From Pseudomonadota bacterium (GTDB lineage: Bacteria; Pseudomonadota; Gammaproteobacteria; Pseudomonadales; Pseudohongiellaceae): DNA of 9,580 nt. Position 1 is the stretch's first letter; each line of letters opens with the position of its first letter. Shown in pieces: positions 1 through 7,081 of the stretch. The notes below the pieces were generated by a model that made no database searches, was not told the origin of the DNA, and saw nothing but the letters and a program-made list of their open reading frames with translations. The stretch covers positions 1-9,580 of the forward strand of contig JADFOC010000058.1 of the NCBI GenBank assembly GCA_022563075.1, written 5' to 3'. The position numbers and the translations under genes were made by a program.

Positions 1-853
1 TGATTCCTACCGGGGCTTGCTCGATGAATTGACGAATTCGTATGCCGTCTTCGTCTCCCAGGGCAAACCCTACCACCTGATCAGCAGCCGCGCGGATGCT
101 GGTCTGAGTAGCCCGGTTACCGGGCATGCCAATGGCTATCAGCACCGCTGCCGCGCCACCTGCGACGGCACGCTGTACCGAGCCATTGCGCTGGGCGCCG
201 TGTTGCCAGGCGTTCTGTCGTGCCACGCTATGGATAAGCACCGCTTTCCCGCTGACATCTTTGCCCATGTAATCCGCCGGTGTACCTAATCCGACATACA
301 CCACTTGCAGGTTCAGACCTGCTGCTGGCGTAGACAGAGTTCGAGTCCAGGGCATGGCTGAATCCAGATCGATACTTTCGTTGCCCATGTTTAGCGTGAC
401 GACCCAGGAATCGGGATGCCATTGCGGGGGCAAATCCAGTTCCTGCAGCCACACCTCGGACACTCCAACTTCGCGAAGTTTCTCAGCCATCCAGTTGGCT
501 GAATCTAGGTCTGCCCGTGAGCCGATAATCCTGCCCCACCATTGTTCGCCGCGCGCGCGGCTTCGATGTGAGATAGCCACTTGATCCGCTACCCAGGTCT
601 TGAGCCGCTCGCCTTGAATAAATTCATACTTTTCATCTTCCGGCGCGACACGCCACCGCGGGTAGGCGCTATCGGCGAGAAAAACAGGCTGCTGAATTTC
701 GGGCAGGTTAAATTCGACAAAAATTTCTTCGGGTTCCAGATTGGTGCTGCTTGCTTGCGTGTTTTGCGGCGCTGGAATACTTGAGGCCTGGTCGTCACAA
801 GAATTTAAGATAAACACTAAACCGGTGAGAATAATCATTAGATGGCGGTTCAT
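1..853 (-). CDS. M28-type aminopeptidase lipoprotein with PA domain, partial (C-terminus beyond left edge)
   Basis: An open frame of 284 codons runs off the left edge. The start ATG at 853-851 has GGAGG (862-866) eight bases upstream. Residues 1-19 are a short lipoprotein signal with a hydrophobic core and an LNSC lipobox, so Cys19 is the likely lipidated residue and the protein probably sits in the outer membrane or periplasm. Residues about 100-135 (WWGRIIGSRADLDSANWMAE) match the start of M28 peptidase domains, which usually open with a GR-G-S/T stretch followed by an amphipathic helix. Residues about 180-275 look like an inserted protease-associated domain (VGLGTPADYMGKDVSGKAVL, then AVAGGAAAVLIA). 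The zinc ligands of M28 enzymes lie after the PA domain and are outside this window, so activity cannot be judged. M28 enzymes remove N-terminal residues from peptides. The 311-base gap upstream suggests its own promoter. Confidence 0.82.
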   Translation of the reverse strand, partial: MNRHLMIILTGLVFILNSCDDQASSIPAPQNTQASSTNLEPEEIFVEFNLPEIQQPVFLADSAYPRWRVAPEDEKYEFIQGERLKTWVADQVAISHRSRARGEQWWGRIIGSRADLDSANWMAEKLREVGVSEVWLQELDLPPQWHPDSWVVTLNMGNESIDLDSAMPWTRTLSTPAAGLNLQVVYVGLGTPADYMGKDVSGKAVLIHSVARQNAWQHGAQRNGSVQRAVAGGAAAVLIAIGMPGNRATQTSIRAAADQVVGFALGDEDGIRIRQFIEQAPVGI

Positions 854-861
854 ACTTGCAG

Positions 862-866
862 CCTCC
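862..866 (-). promoter_or_regulatory. Ribosome binding site of the M28 lipoprotein gene
   Basis: The minus strand reads GGAGG, eight bases before the ATG at 853. This is a strong Shine-Dalgarno match and fixes the start of the partial gene, which in turn places the lipobox cysteine at residue 19. Confidence 0.75.
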
Positions 867-923
867 GTAACTTCGTTCGATTGCCAGGATTTTTATTTAC
901 CAGACTACACCTGCCTGGACTCA

Positions 924-929
924 ATTATA
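924..929 (-). promoter_or_regulatory. Candidate -10 box upstream of the M28 lipoprotein gene
   Basis: The minus strand reads TATAAT, a perfect sigma70 -10 hexamer, about 70 bases upstream of the start codon. The -35 region is poor: ATCAGT at a 17-base spacing, with no extended -10 TG. If it is a real promoter it may need an activator. The nearby palindrome at 963-977 is a possible binding site. The call rests on the hexamer alone. Confidence 0.35.
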
Positions 930-962
930 CGCTCTCGTTCCCGGATACTGATTCGCGCCATT

Positions 963-977
963 TTGTACACCGTACAA
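963..977. repeat. Short inverted repeat TTGTAC-ACC-GTACAA, possible operator
   Basis: There is a perfect 6-bp inverted repeat with a 3-base centre, upstream of the candidate -10 at 924-929 and about 110 bases from the M28 lipoprotein start. Its symmetry and short spacer look more like a dimeric regulator site than a terminator, since no T-run follows on either strand. A related perfect palindrome, TTGTACAA, lies at 2065-2072 upstream of the next gene. Confidence 0.3.
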
Positions 978-1164
978 TATTCTCCGCCGCAGCAGCCCAG
1001 GTCCGCTGCCAATTGCGGTCACCACGGTTGTAAATGCCGCCAGCATAATTATCGAGGTGTAAGTATTGGGTGGTAACGTATCAGGCAGCGAGACCCACTC
1101 TCAGCAATACTGCAATCGTTGTATTTGCTGATTGCACTTCGATTTCTCCATTGGCAATTCCACA

Positions 1165-1995
1165 TTAACTGCCAAAACTGGTTAAGAGAATGCGGTGTCT
1201 ACTGACAAAACCAGCCCTGATGATCGCCTTTTTACTGCCCACGTTGCCGGCTTCGCAAGAGCAAATCGGGATGGCATCCCGCTCGTGGCAAAATGCCTTG
1301 GTACGAGCAAGAATATAGCTGCCGACACCTTTACGTCGATGCTTCCCGGCTACAATCATGCCCACGTCGGCGTAAGGCTTTTGCGTCTTACTGAATCGGC
1401 ACTCACTTGTTGCAATGAGTTTACCTTGCTGTCGCAACATAAAAATCTGGTGCTCATCCATCACCGAGCGAACATAGCCTTTGATATCTGCATATCCAGA
1501 CTCGACGCTTTCTAGGTCAAACGATCCGCTGGTGGCACAATAATGTTCGAAAACATCTGCAAAATCATCGTCCGAGGCGAGCTCAAAGGACAACTGATCA
1601 AATCCCGTCAGTTCAATCGAACTCGTCTGGCTATCCTGAAACAGCAGAGTATGTACCTGACTGCCGGTTGCGATATCTAAACACAGACCGAGAAAATAAG
1701 GGTCATTCGTCCCCACCAGGGCAGCCGACACCTCGTGTTCATCGACAATATACGATAAAACCTTCTCTCCGTGATTCGCAACTTCTGGCGAAAGATAAAG
1801 TGCCACTAACTGCTTATCCGTGTTGAGGCAGTAAAAACCCGATCTAACGCTCTCGATTTTTAATTCATAATGGTCGGCATATCCGATCAGCGCTTCCTCC
1901 CAATAGGCATCCATGGGTGCTGCAAGGCTCTTAAGGTGGTCAGCTTTTAATTCTGCCAACGAACTGGAATCCGTCAGTAGAACTCCCTGATACAT
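1165..1995 (-). CDS. GNAT family N-acetyltransferase (C-terminal GNAT domain, divergent N-terminal half)
   Basis: The 276-residue protein has no signal peptide or membrane segment, so it is cytosolic. The C-terminal half, residues about 135-270, is a recognisable GNAT domain. The acetyl-CoA-binding motif A is at 211-229 (VGMIVAGKHRRKGVGSYIL), with the pyrophosphate-loop pattern RRKGVG. A motif-B-like segment follows at about 245-263 (C-E-A-G-N..S..AI..AGF), typical of strand 5 and the following helix. Residues 1-130 have no clear GNAT motif and may be a degenerate GNAT-like fold or a substrate-binding domain, as in two-domain GNAT proteins. The acceptor substrate cannot be deduced. The start ATG (1995-1993) is preceded by a weak AGAGA at 2003-2007, seven bases away. 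The upstream gap of 111 bases could allow read-through from the acyltransferase gene or a separate promoter. Confidence 0.85.
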   Translation of the reverse strand: MYQGVLLTDSSSLAELKADHLKSLAAPMDAYWEEALIGYADHYELKIESVRSGFYCLNTDKQLVALYLSPEVANHGEKVLSYIVDEHEVSAALVGTNDPYFLGLCLDIATGSQVHTLLFQDSQTSSIELTGFDQLSFELASDDDFADVFEHYCATSGSFDLESVESGYADIKGYVRSVMDEHQIFMLRQQGKLIATSECRFSKTQKPYADVGMIVAGKHRRKGVGSYILARTKAFCHERDAIPICSCEAGNVGSKKAIIRAGFVSRHRILLTSFGS

Positions 1996-2064
1996 ATTAA
2001 TTTCTCTGATGTTTAATCGATGTGATGTTATTTAGAACAATCTAACCAAGGAATAAAGGGCAGC

Positions 2065-2072
2065 TTGTACAA
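2065..2072. repeat. Palindrome TTGTACAA upstream of the GNAT gene
   Basis: A perfect 8-bp palindrome lies in the 111-base gap, 70 bases from the GNAT start. It shares the TTGTAC/GTACAA half-site with the inverted repeat at 963-977. No T-run follows, so it is not a terminator. It is short enough to be chance. Confidence 0.22.
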
Positions 2073-2106
2073 TTATTGACACTCTATGAGGTGATGACAG
2101 TTCTCA

Positions 2107-3516
2107 CTATCTCCACCAATGTTCGATCGAATTCGCATAATACAGTAATAACGACCGATGCTCGGGATTGATCTTATAGCGATCATCTTGTTCTATTAGT
2201 ATATTTCGCTCTTTCAGCAAGTCCAAGCTATTGGACAATGTCCGATGGCGCGGCTTTTCATCCGGCCTCATTGCCGCGCCGCGTTTAATCATTTCATCGA
2301 TTAGATTGTCGCAGCCGCTGATTATTTCCAGTGATGACAACGACTCCGTTTCTGCTCGAATCAATACTATCGCAATGATTGGAACCGGCAGAATCGGCAT
2401 CACGTAACGCAGTGCGTCCATTAAAAATGCGGCGAGCTCGGCTACTTTCGGAATGCGTTGTTCCTTGTGCAAATGCGCAAAATCAACACCATTGGATTCG
2501 CAATAATCGCGCATCGATACCGGCACTCCGAAGTTTACGCTGGCATAACCGAAACGCCTCCACCGCGCTCGAGAACCAGCAAACAAATTCTTCCTCAAGA
2601 ATCGCCACAATTTCATAAAATGCTGGCGTTTGCTGAGACGATTGGCTTTGTTATCCCAATCTAAAAGATTTTGATCTTCGAGTACGTGATCATAATTAAT
2701 CCCGACCGGAACAAAGACAACATTGCGGTCAGTCTGCCAGTCGAAGTGGCGCAGCATGTAATCCAGAAACCCCAATTTAGGCTCGCCCAGCGAACCGTCA
2801 CGACTCAGACCTCCTTCCAAGAACACAGCCTGACAGACACCGCTTTGGGTGGCCATATAAATGTAACGTTCCAGAACTTTTCGATACAGCGGATTTTGCG
2901 AGCCCCGCCTGACAAAGAACGCGCCCATGGCACGAATAAGCATCTCCAATGGAAATACCCTGGCCCACTCCCCGACTGCGTATGACAGAGTCACACGCTC
3001 CGCCGCCAGATAACTTATCAGTACATAGTCCATATTGCTGCGGTGGTTCATCACGAATACTACCGTGTCATCGGGATCGATCCCCTGCAGCAGATCTCGA
3101 TCGGCGGCGCCAACCCGAACCCGATAGATAAATCGCGAGACTTTTTTGGCCAACCAGTAAAACACGCGATAATAAACATAGGCATTGAAAGAAGGGACAA
3201 TTTCCCGTGCGTAACTTTTTACTTTCTGCTGCAGTACATCTCGGGGGATGTTGTCCTGCTGCGCCTGGGACTCGATCAACGCGATGACTTCCTGGTCAAA
3301 CATCAGTTGGTCAATCAGTACCTGGCGCTTGGTCTGCTGCAGGGGGCGAATTTTGATCTGCAGGCTGGCGTTGAGTTTATCTACGGCTTTGTTAAGCCGT
3401 CGCCGCACATACCAACGAGCGGTGGGAAACAAGACACTGCTCACCACCGCGTAGCCAGCAACCAGAAGCAGGACTATGAAGAACCAGGTAGGTAAAGACA
3501 CAGATGAACTAAACAC
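2107..3516 (-). CDS. PlsB-like glycerol-3-phosphate/lysophosphatidate acyltransferase, membrane-anchored
   Basis: This 469-residue protein belongs to the PlsC/PlsB acyltransferase superfamily. The order of motifs is clear: catalytic HX4D at 158-163 (NHRSNMD, His158 and Asp163), motif II at 198-204 (GAFFVRR), motif III at 232-241 (FLEGGLSRDG) and motif IV at 268-278 (FVPVGINYDHV). The GAFF-R-R and GINYDHV blocks resemble PlsB/DHAPAT enzymes more than small PlsC enzymes. It is much shorter than E. coli PlsB (about 807 residues), and motif III has Leu where PlsB has Arg (EGGRSR). A transmembrane segment at about 10-30 anchors it to the inner membrane; a second hydrophobic stretch lies at about 371-387. 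The likely reaction is acyl transfer onto glycerol-3-phosphate or a lysophospholipid, but the acceptor is uncertain. The start codon is GTG (3516-3514) with only a weak GGA upstream; a second in-frame GTG at 3501 is possible. Confidence 0.85.
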   Translation of the reverse strand: MFSSSVSLPTWFFIVLLLVAGYAVVSSVLFPTARWYVRRRLNKAVDKLNASLQIKIRPLQQTKRQVLIDQLMFDQEVIALIESQAQQDNIPRDVLQQKVKSYAREIVPSFNAYVYYRVFYWLAKKVSRFIYRVRVGAADRDLLQGIDPDDTVVFVMNHRSNMDYVLISYLAAERVTLSYAVGEWARVFPLEMLIRAMGAFFVRRGSQNPLYRKVLERYIYMATQSGVCQAVFLEGGLSRDGSLGEPKLGFLDYMLRHFDWQTDRNVVFVPVGINYDHVLEDQNLLDWDNKANRLSKRQHFMKLWRFLRKNLFAGSRARWRRFGYASVNFGVPVSMRDYCESNGVDFAHLHKEQRIPKVAELAAFLMDALRYVMPILPVPIIAIVLIRAETESLSSLEIISGCDNLIDEMIKRGAAMRPDEKPRHRTLSNSLDLLKERNILIEQDDRYKINPEHRSLLLYYANSIEHWWR

Positions 3517-3546
3517 GACAATCCAATGCTCTTATTATTGATCAGG

Positions 3547-3552
3547 ATTGTA
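3547..3552 (-). promoter_or_regulatory. Candidate -10 box for the PlsB-like gene
   Basis: The minus strand reads TACAAT, five of six matches to the sigma70 -10 hexamer, 30 bases upstream of the GTG start. The -35 at a 16-base spacing is only TGTAAT. The 140-base gap to the preceding DUF3179 gene has no clear terminator, so the acyltransferase could be transcribed from this site, by read-through, or both. Confidence 0.28.
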
Positions 3553-3656
3553 GAGCAATACGCGCGGGATTACATCGATCTATTTCCAACTGGGGCGATC
3601 TGGGCCTGACCCTGACTATTCGAAACGCAAGTCTGTGCAATTTGCCGGCGGTGGTT

Positions 3657-5093
3657 CTAGTGTATCAGTCGGGTTTGATCGTAGGCAGAATACCAACCGA
3701 ACCAGAAGGCACGATGAGCGGGCAGGCGCAATAACTCCGTTCCCTGATCATTGATTAATCGAGACTCGCTGAGCCGCCACCGCTGCCCTTCCTCATCGGT
3801 TAGAACGTCGTCGCCATTCCACTGGGTAAATCGAGTGTCGTTTGCTTCGAAAACTCGGCTAGCACCATCGTCGTCGGTGACAATAACGAAACGCAGCTCG
3901 CCGATTTCTTCATGCAATAGTTGATGTCCTGACAAATACTCTACGGCAATTGCCAGGGACTGATCCGGGTACTCCGGCAAGATGATTCCCAGCACCTCGT
4001 CCTTGTTTTTTAAGCGCCTATCGAGTTCCGGGACATTGAACATCAACTCGTCCGTGGCGAAATAATCTCGATAGGCAACACCTTCGCCATAATCTCTTCG
4101 ATATCCGGTATTAAGCGATAACACTGTGGTGTCGGGATGTCGCCTGCGCCATGCTCCCCAGCTTGTGGTCACTACGCTGCGACGTTTTAGCTGTATGTTT
4201 TGTCCCACCAATGGCCCGATCACCGGTTTTCCCCACAGGGTATTCCACAACGATTGCGTGTCCTGGTCGTACATCAATTTATTGGAACGATACAGGAAGC
4301 CGCTGGTACCCATTTGATAGTTGGTATCGCCTTGCTGGGTTTCATAAATAATCATCGAGCCACAAAGCGTACAGTAAACACCGATGAGGGGAATATCGGC
4401 GATACGGTCCACAAACATCTCATGCCAGGCCAGGATACGTTTTGGGTAGGCGCGCGCATCCCCGTTGATCTCTAACCCAAAAACAATATTCCTGTCGTCA
4501 AGATAATCGGCATCCGCCGCATCGATCATTTCCGGGAAACGCAGTGGCGGAATGCCATCCTGAATTACCCCACCCCACCTGACTTCATCCAGGCGCACGG
4601 TACTGTTTCGGCCTCGACTAAAATAGCCGCGGAACCGAGGATCAATACTGGCAAACAACCAGGCCTTATATTCGGCGTATTCCGGCGCCATTTCATATTG
4701 TTGATTCCACAACCACCCATACCAGCGCTGAATATCAAAATTGAACGCCTCGCCGGTATTCGTTCTTAACACTTCAAATATCTGGATCACCCTCGGTCGA
4801 TTTCGCATCAGTGAAATCGTTTCCAGCAGAGGCGCAACGTAGCTCAGTTGCCAGGTATCGGACAGCTCGTCCAGTGCCTCGGTGCTTAGTTGCTGGTCGC
4901 CAGAGAGCACCTGTACCAGTCGAGTTACGAAGCTTTCGTCGATTTGATCGGCTGCCAACGCTGGATTACTTGCGAATAAAAAAAGAGCTAATACTAGAAA
5001 TCCCGCGAGAATTCTTCTGAAGGTAGCGCAGCCGTCCCAGTTACTTGCATTTATCGCGGGATAATAGATTGAGTTGAAACAGAGTCTTGGCAT
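3657..5093 (-). CDS. Exported DUF3179 domain-containing protein
   Basis: The 478-residue product has a hydrophobic signal core at about residues 29-46, ending in PALA-A (cleavage after about 47), with an unusually long 25-residue leader before it. The DUF3179 domain is unmistakable. Residues 170-185 read V-R-W-G-G-V-I-Q-D-G-I-P-P-L-R-F, followed by a conserved NGDARAYP at 210-217, a WHE at 223-225, a YCTLCGS motif at 240-246 (Cys241 and Cys244), a GTSGFLYRSNKLMYD block at 262-276 and TQSLW at 279-283. The family has no established biochemical role. The conserved Cys pair suggests metal binding or a disulfide, but that is inference. No good ribosome binding site precedes the ATG, and no other common start codon lies between it and the signal core, so translation could be weak or coupled. 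It follows the M61 peptidase gene by 66 bases and is probably in the same operon. Confidence 0.88.
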   Translation of the reverse strand: MPRLCFNSIYYPAINASNWDGCATFRRILAGFLVLALFLFASNPALAADQIDESFVTRLVQVLSGDQQLSTEALDELSDTWQLSYVAPLLETISLMRNRPRVIQIFEVLRTNTGEAFNFDIQRWYGWLWNQQYEMAPEYAEYKAWLFASIDPRFRGYFSRGRNSTVRLDEVRWGGVIQDGIPPLRFPEMIDAADADYLDDRNIVFGLEINGDARAYPKRILAWHEMFVDRIADIPLIGVYCTLCGSMIIYETQQGDTNYQMGTSGFLYRSNKLMYDQDTQSLWNTLWGKPVIGPLVGQNIQLKRRSVVTTSWGAWRRRHPDTTVLSLNTGYRRDYGEGVAYRDYFATDELMFNVPELDRRLKNKDEVLGIILPEYPDQSLAIAVEYLSGHQLLHEEIGELRFVIVTDDDGASRVFEANDTRFTQWNGDDVLTDEEGQRWRLSESRLINDQGTELLRLPAHRAFWFGWYSAYDQTRLIH

Positions 5094-5112
5094 AATACTG
5101 TTATGACCCCAA

Positions 5113-5128
5113 AACGAAGGGATTCGTT
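5113..5128 (-). other. Small hairpin between the M61 and DUF3179 genes
   Basis: The minus strand reads AACGAA-TCCC-TTCGTT, a 6-bp stem with a 4-base loop, about 30 bases after the M61 stop and 20 bases before the DUF3179 start. Only two base pairs are G-C and just two T residues follow, so it is at best a leaky terminator. It could stabilise a transcript end or influence expression of the downstream gene, which has no visible ribosome binding site. Confidence 0.25.
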
Positions 5129-5159
5129 CTGTCGAATATCTAGAACTGGAAATACTTCG

Positions 5160-7001
5160 TTATTTTACGCTATCGGTTCCCAGCCAACTCCGGCGAAAGG
5201 CGAATTGTGCTTCGCTCACCTCCCTATCGGCAGATTCATAGCTAACGACTTCGAGTTGCTGGTCCTCTTCGAATCTGATCTCCGCCGCTCTTTCGATGCC
5301 ACGTTGAAGGTAACGAATCGTCGCCGTGTCACCCGGTTGGTAGCGCTGGACCGCGTCGTCCCAGTGACCCTGACTTTCTATGTGGAGGCGGTCGAGCGCC
5401 AGAATCTGGTCGCCGCGGTCGAGCCCGGCCTCATACAAGGGACTGCCGATCAGCGTATTGTTAGTGATCAGTGCCTCACGGCCTTCGAAATTTAATCTGA
5501 CTCGTCCCACACTGGCCTCGCCACCGTTGGCCTTGCGCAGCAATAAGCCGGCGTTGGCGAGCAGCGATTCATAGTCCGGCAATTCCTGACCGGTGATATA
5601 GCTGGCAAAGAAATCATCCGCAAAACGTTGGTTGCCAGTTACCTGGGAAAGCGCCTCGCGCAAATCATCGGTGGTATAAGGCAGCTCGGTCTTGCCGTGA
5701 ACCAGCCAAACCTGCCGCATCAGGGAATCCAGCGTCACCCCATCGAACCGGTCACGCAGGGTGAGATCGAGTGCCAGTCCGATAGCCGCACCATAGGTGT
5801 AATAGGAGATAAACGTGTTGGCGAAATTAACCGGATCTATCGACGTCGCACTATCGACGAACGGCGCCTGGGTACTCATGCCTTGCGATGAGGCAAACGA
5901 ACGGCCCGGCGAAAATGATACCGTATTGATGGCCCGCGCTATGGTTTCGGCGTATTGCTTAATGGTTGATTCGCCGGCGCGGCGAATAGCCAGCGGTCCG
6001 TAGTAGGAGGTGAAGCCTTCCATGAACCAGAGATTGAGTGACAGGTTGGCCTGCTCGAAATTGAACGGTTCGAGCCGATGCGGCCGAATCCGTTCTGCAT
6101 TCCAGGCATGAAAGAATTCATGTGACAGAGTGCTGAGCTGTTGCTCGAAATCTGCCTGGTGCAATGATTGGGTACTTACAATGATCGTTGAGTTGCGATG
6201 CTCCATACCATCGCCGGCAACATAGGGCAGGTAGTCCGCAATAAAGGTGTAAGTGCCATAGTCAAAATCAGGCAGTTCACCGAAAATCTCTACTTGTGCA
6301 TCGACGACCTTCTTAGCCATCTCGAGATACACATCCACGTCTGCCTCAATACCGTCATGATGTACCACAAGCCTTATGGTGTAGGTTTTGCCATTCGATG
6401 ACAGCTGCCAACTGCGTTCGGAAAAATCGCTGAGCTCGACGGGACTGTCCATGAAGTATTGTAGATCGGGCGCGGTAAAGACATAGGGATCATCAGTTGG
6501 CACTAATTGAGTCGCAACTTTCCAGCTCTCATCCACAGGGTTGAATGTCACCTCGATCGGACGCTCATCGAATCCTCGCGCCCACATAAAGGTAGCAGGT
6601 ATATTCAAGTGCGCATGGGTGAGATCGATACCCGAGTAAGTGCCTCCTGCCCGGTCGGCATACAGCGTGTAGCTAACCGTTACCGTACCATCATGGCCGG
6701 CGATGTCCCATTGATAGGGGCTGGGTCTGGTGAATGTTAGCGGCATCCCTCGCCCATCATGCGCCGTAACCCGATACACATTCTTGGCGAATTCATGGAT
6801 CGCGTAACGACCCGGGGACGAGCGGCTCATGCGTATCTGCAATGGCTCATCACCAATATCGCGCCAGGTCACGGTAATTTGCGCCTCGTGATGTACCGCA
6901 TTGTTGAACGACACGTCGTATTCCACGGCGCTTGCCGCCCATAGAGCAAGCGGAAATATCGACAGGACAACACCTAACAGATTATTCATGGAATCTTTCA
7001 T
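5160..7001 (-). CDS. M61 family metalloprotease (glycyl aminopeptidase type) with C-terminal PDZ domain, exported
   Basis: From the ATG at 7001 the product is 613 residues. Residues 1-25 form a signal peptide (MKDSMNN then a hydrophobic core ending ASA), so it acts in the periplasm or outside. The N-terminal beta-rich domain (about 26-200) is typical of M61. The GMEHRNS block at 265-271 precedes the zinc motif HEFFH at 294-298, with Glu295 as the catalytic base and His294/His298 as ligands. The third ligand is probably Glu328 in WFMEGFTSYY. Residues about 500-575 form a PDZ domain (loop NNTLIGSPLYEAGLDRGDQI). The family removes N-terminal residues, often Gly or Ala, from peptides. All key residues are present. 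An in-frame GTG at 7022 would lengthen the leader by seven residues, and an ATG at 6989 would shorten it to a leader with no positive charge; I chose 7001 because it keeps one Lys before the core. It lies 80 bases after the CxxCH gene and 66 before DUF3179. Confidence 0.92.
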   Translation of the reverse strand: MKDSMNNLLGVVLSIFPLALWAASAVEYDVSFNNAVHHEAQITVTWRDIGDEPLQIRMSRSSPGRYAIHEFAKNVYRVTAHDGRGMPLTFTRPSPYQWDIAGHDGTVTVSYTLYADRAGGTYSGIDLTHAHLNIPATFMWARGFDERPIEVTFNPVDESWKVATQLVPTDDPYVFTAPDLQYFMDSPVELSDFSERSWQLSSNGKTYTIRLVVHHDGIEADVDVYLEMAKKVVDAQVEIFGELPDFDYGTYTFIADYLPYVAGDGMEHRNSTIIVSTQSLHQADFEQQLSTLSHEFFHAWNAERIRPHRLEPFNFEQANLSLNLWFMEGFTSYYGPLAIRRAGESTIKQYAETIARAINTVSFSPGRSFASSQGMSTQAPFVDSATSIDPVNFANTFISYYTYGAAIGLALDLTLRDRFDGVTLDSLMRQVWLVHGKTELPYTTDDLREALSQVTGNQRFADDFFASYITGQELPDYESLLANAGLLLRKANGGEASVGRVRLNFEGREALITNNTLIGSPLYEAGLDRGDQILALDRLHIESQGHWDDAVQRYQPGDTATIRYLQRGIERAAEIRFEEDQQLEVVSYESADREVSEAQFAFRRSWLGTDSVK

Positions 7002-7081
7002 TGCTTGACAGTGATCCGGCACCTGATTGTGGGGTAACGCGAGAATATCTTAACGCCCTCTACATCGACAACCAGCCACTA

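Larger units (their letters stand above)
854..1164. other. 311-base intergenic region between the GNAT and M28 genes
   Basis: It holds the ribosome binding site (862-866), a TATAAT box (924-929) and a TTGTAC palindrome (963-977). A second inverted repeat, TGCAATC...GATTGCA with a 12-base loop (1111-1136), lies about 30 bases past the GNAT stop but has no following T-run, so it is a poor terminator. A 41-codon frame with a hydrophobic stretch occurs at 921-1046 on the minus strand but lacks a ribosome binding site. I see no convincing gene here. Confidence 0.6.

Noticed and set aside
589..798. A 69-codon minus-strand frame overlapping the M28 lipoprotein gene
   Set aside because: It is another frame of the same strand, rich in Arg, Lys and Pro with no domain. 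The M28 frame has the ribosome binding site, the lipobox and the family motifs.
2075..2080. A perfect TTGACA on the plus strand
   Set aside because: No -10-like hexamer lies 16-18 bases downstream, and the sequence beyond is antisense to the acyltransferase gene with no plus-strand gene to serve.
5001..5061. Inverted repeat TCCCGCGA (5001-5008) and TCGCGGGA (5054-5061)
   Set aside because: The 8-bp arms are 45 bases apart and lie within the DUF3179 leader coding sequence. The spacing is too wide for a terminator and chance is likely.
5103..5495. A 130-codon plus-strand frame
   Set aside because: It is mostly antisense to the well-supported M61 protease gene, has no ribosome binding site and shows no recognisable domain.
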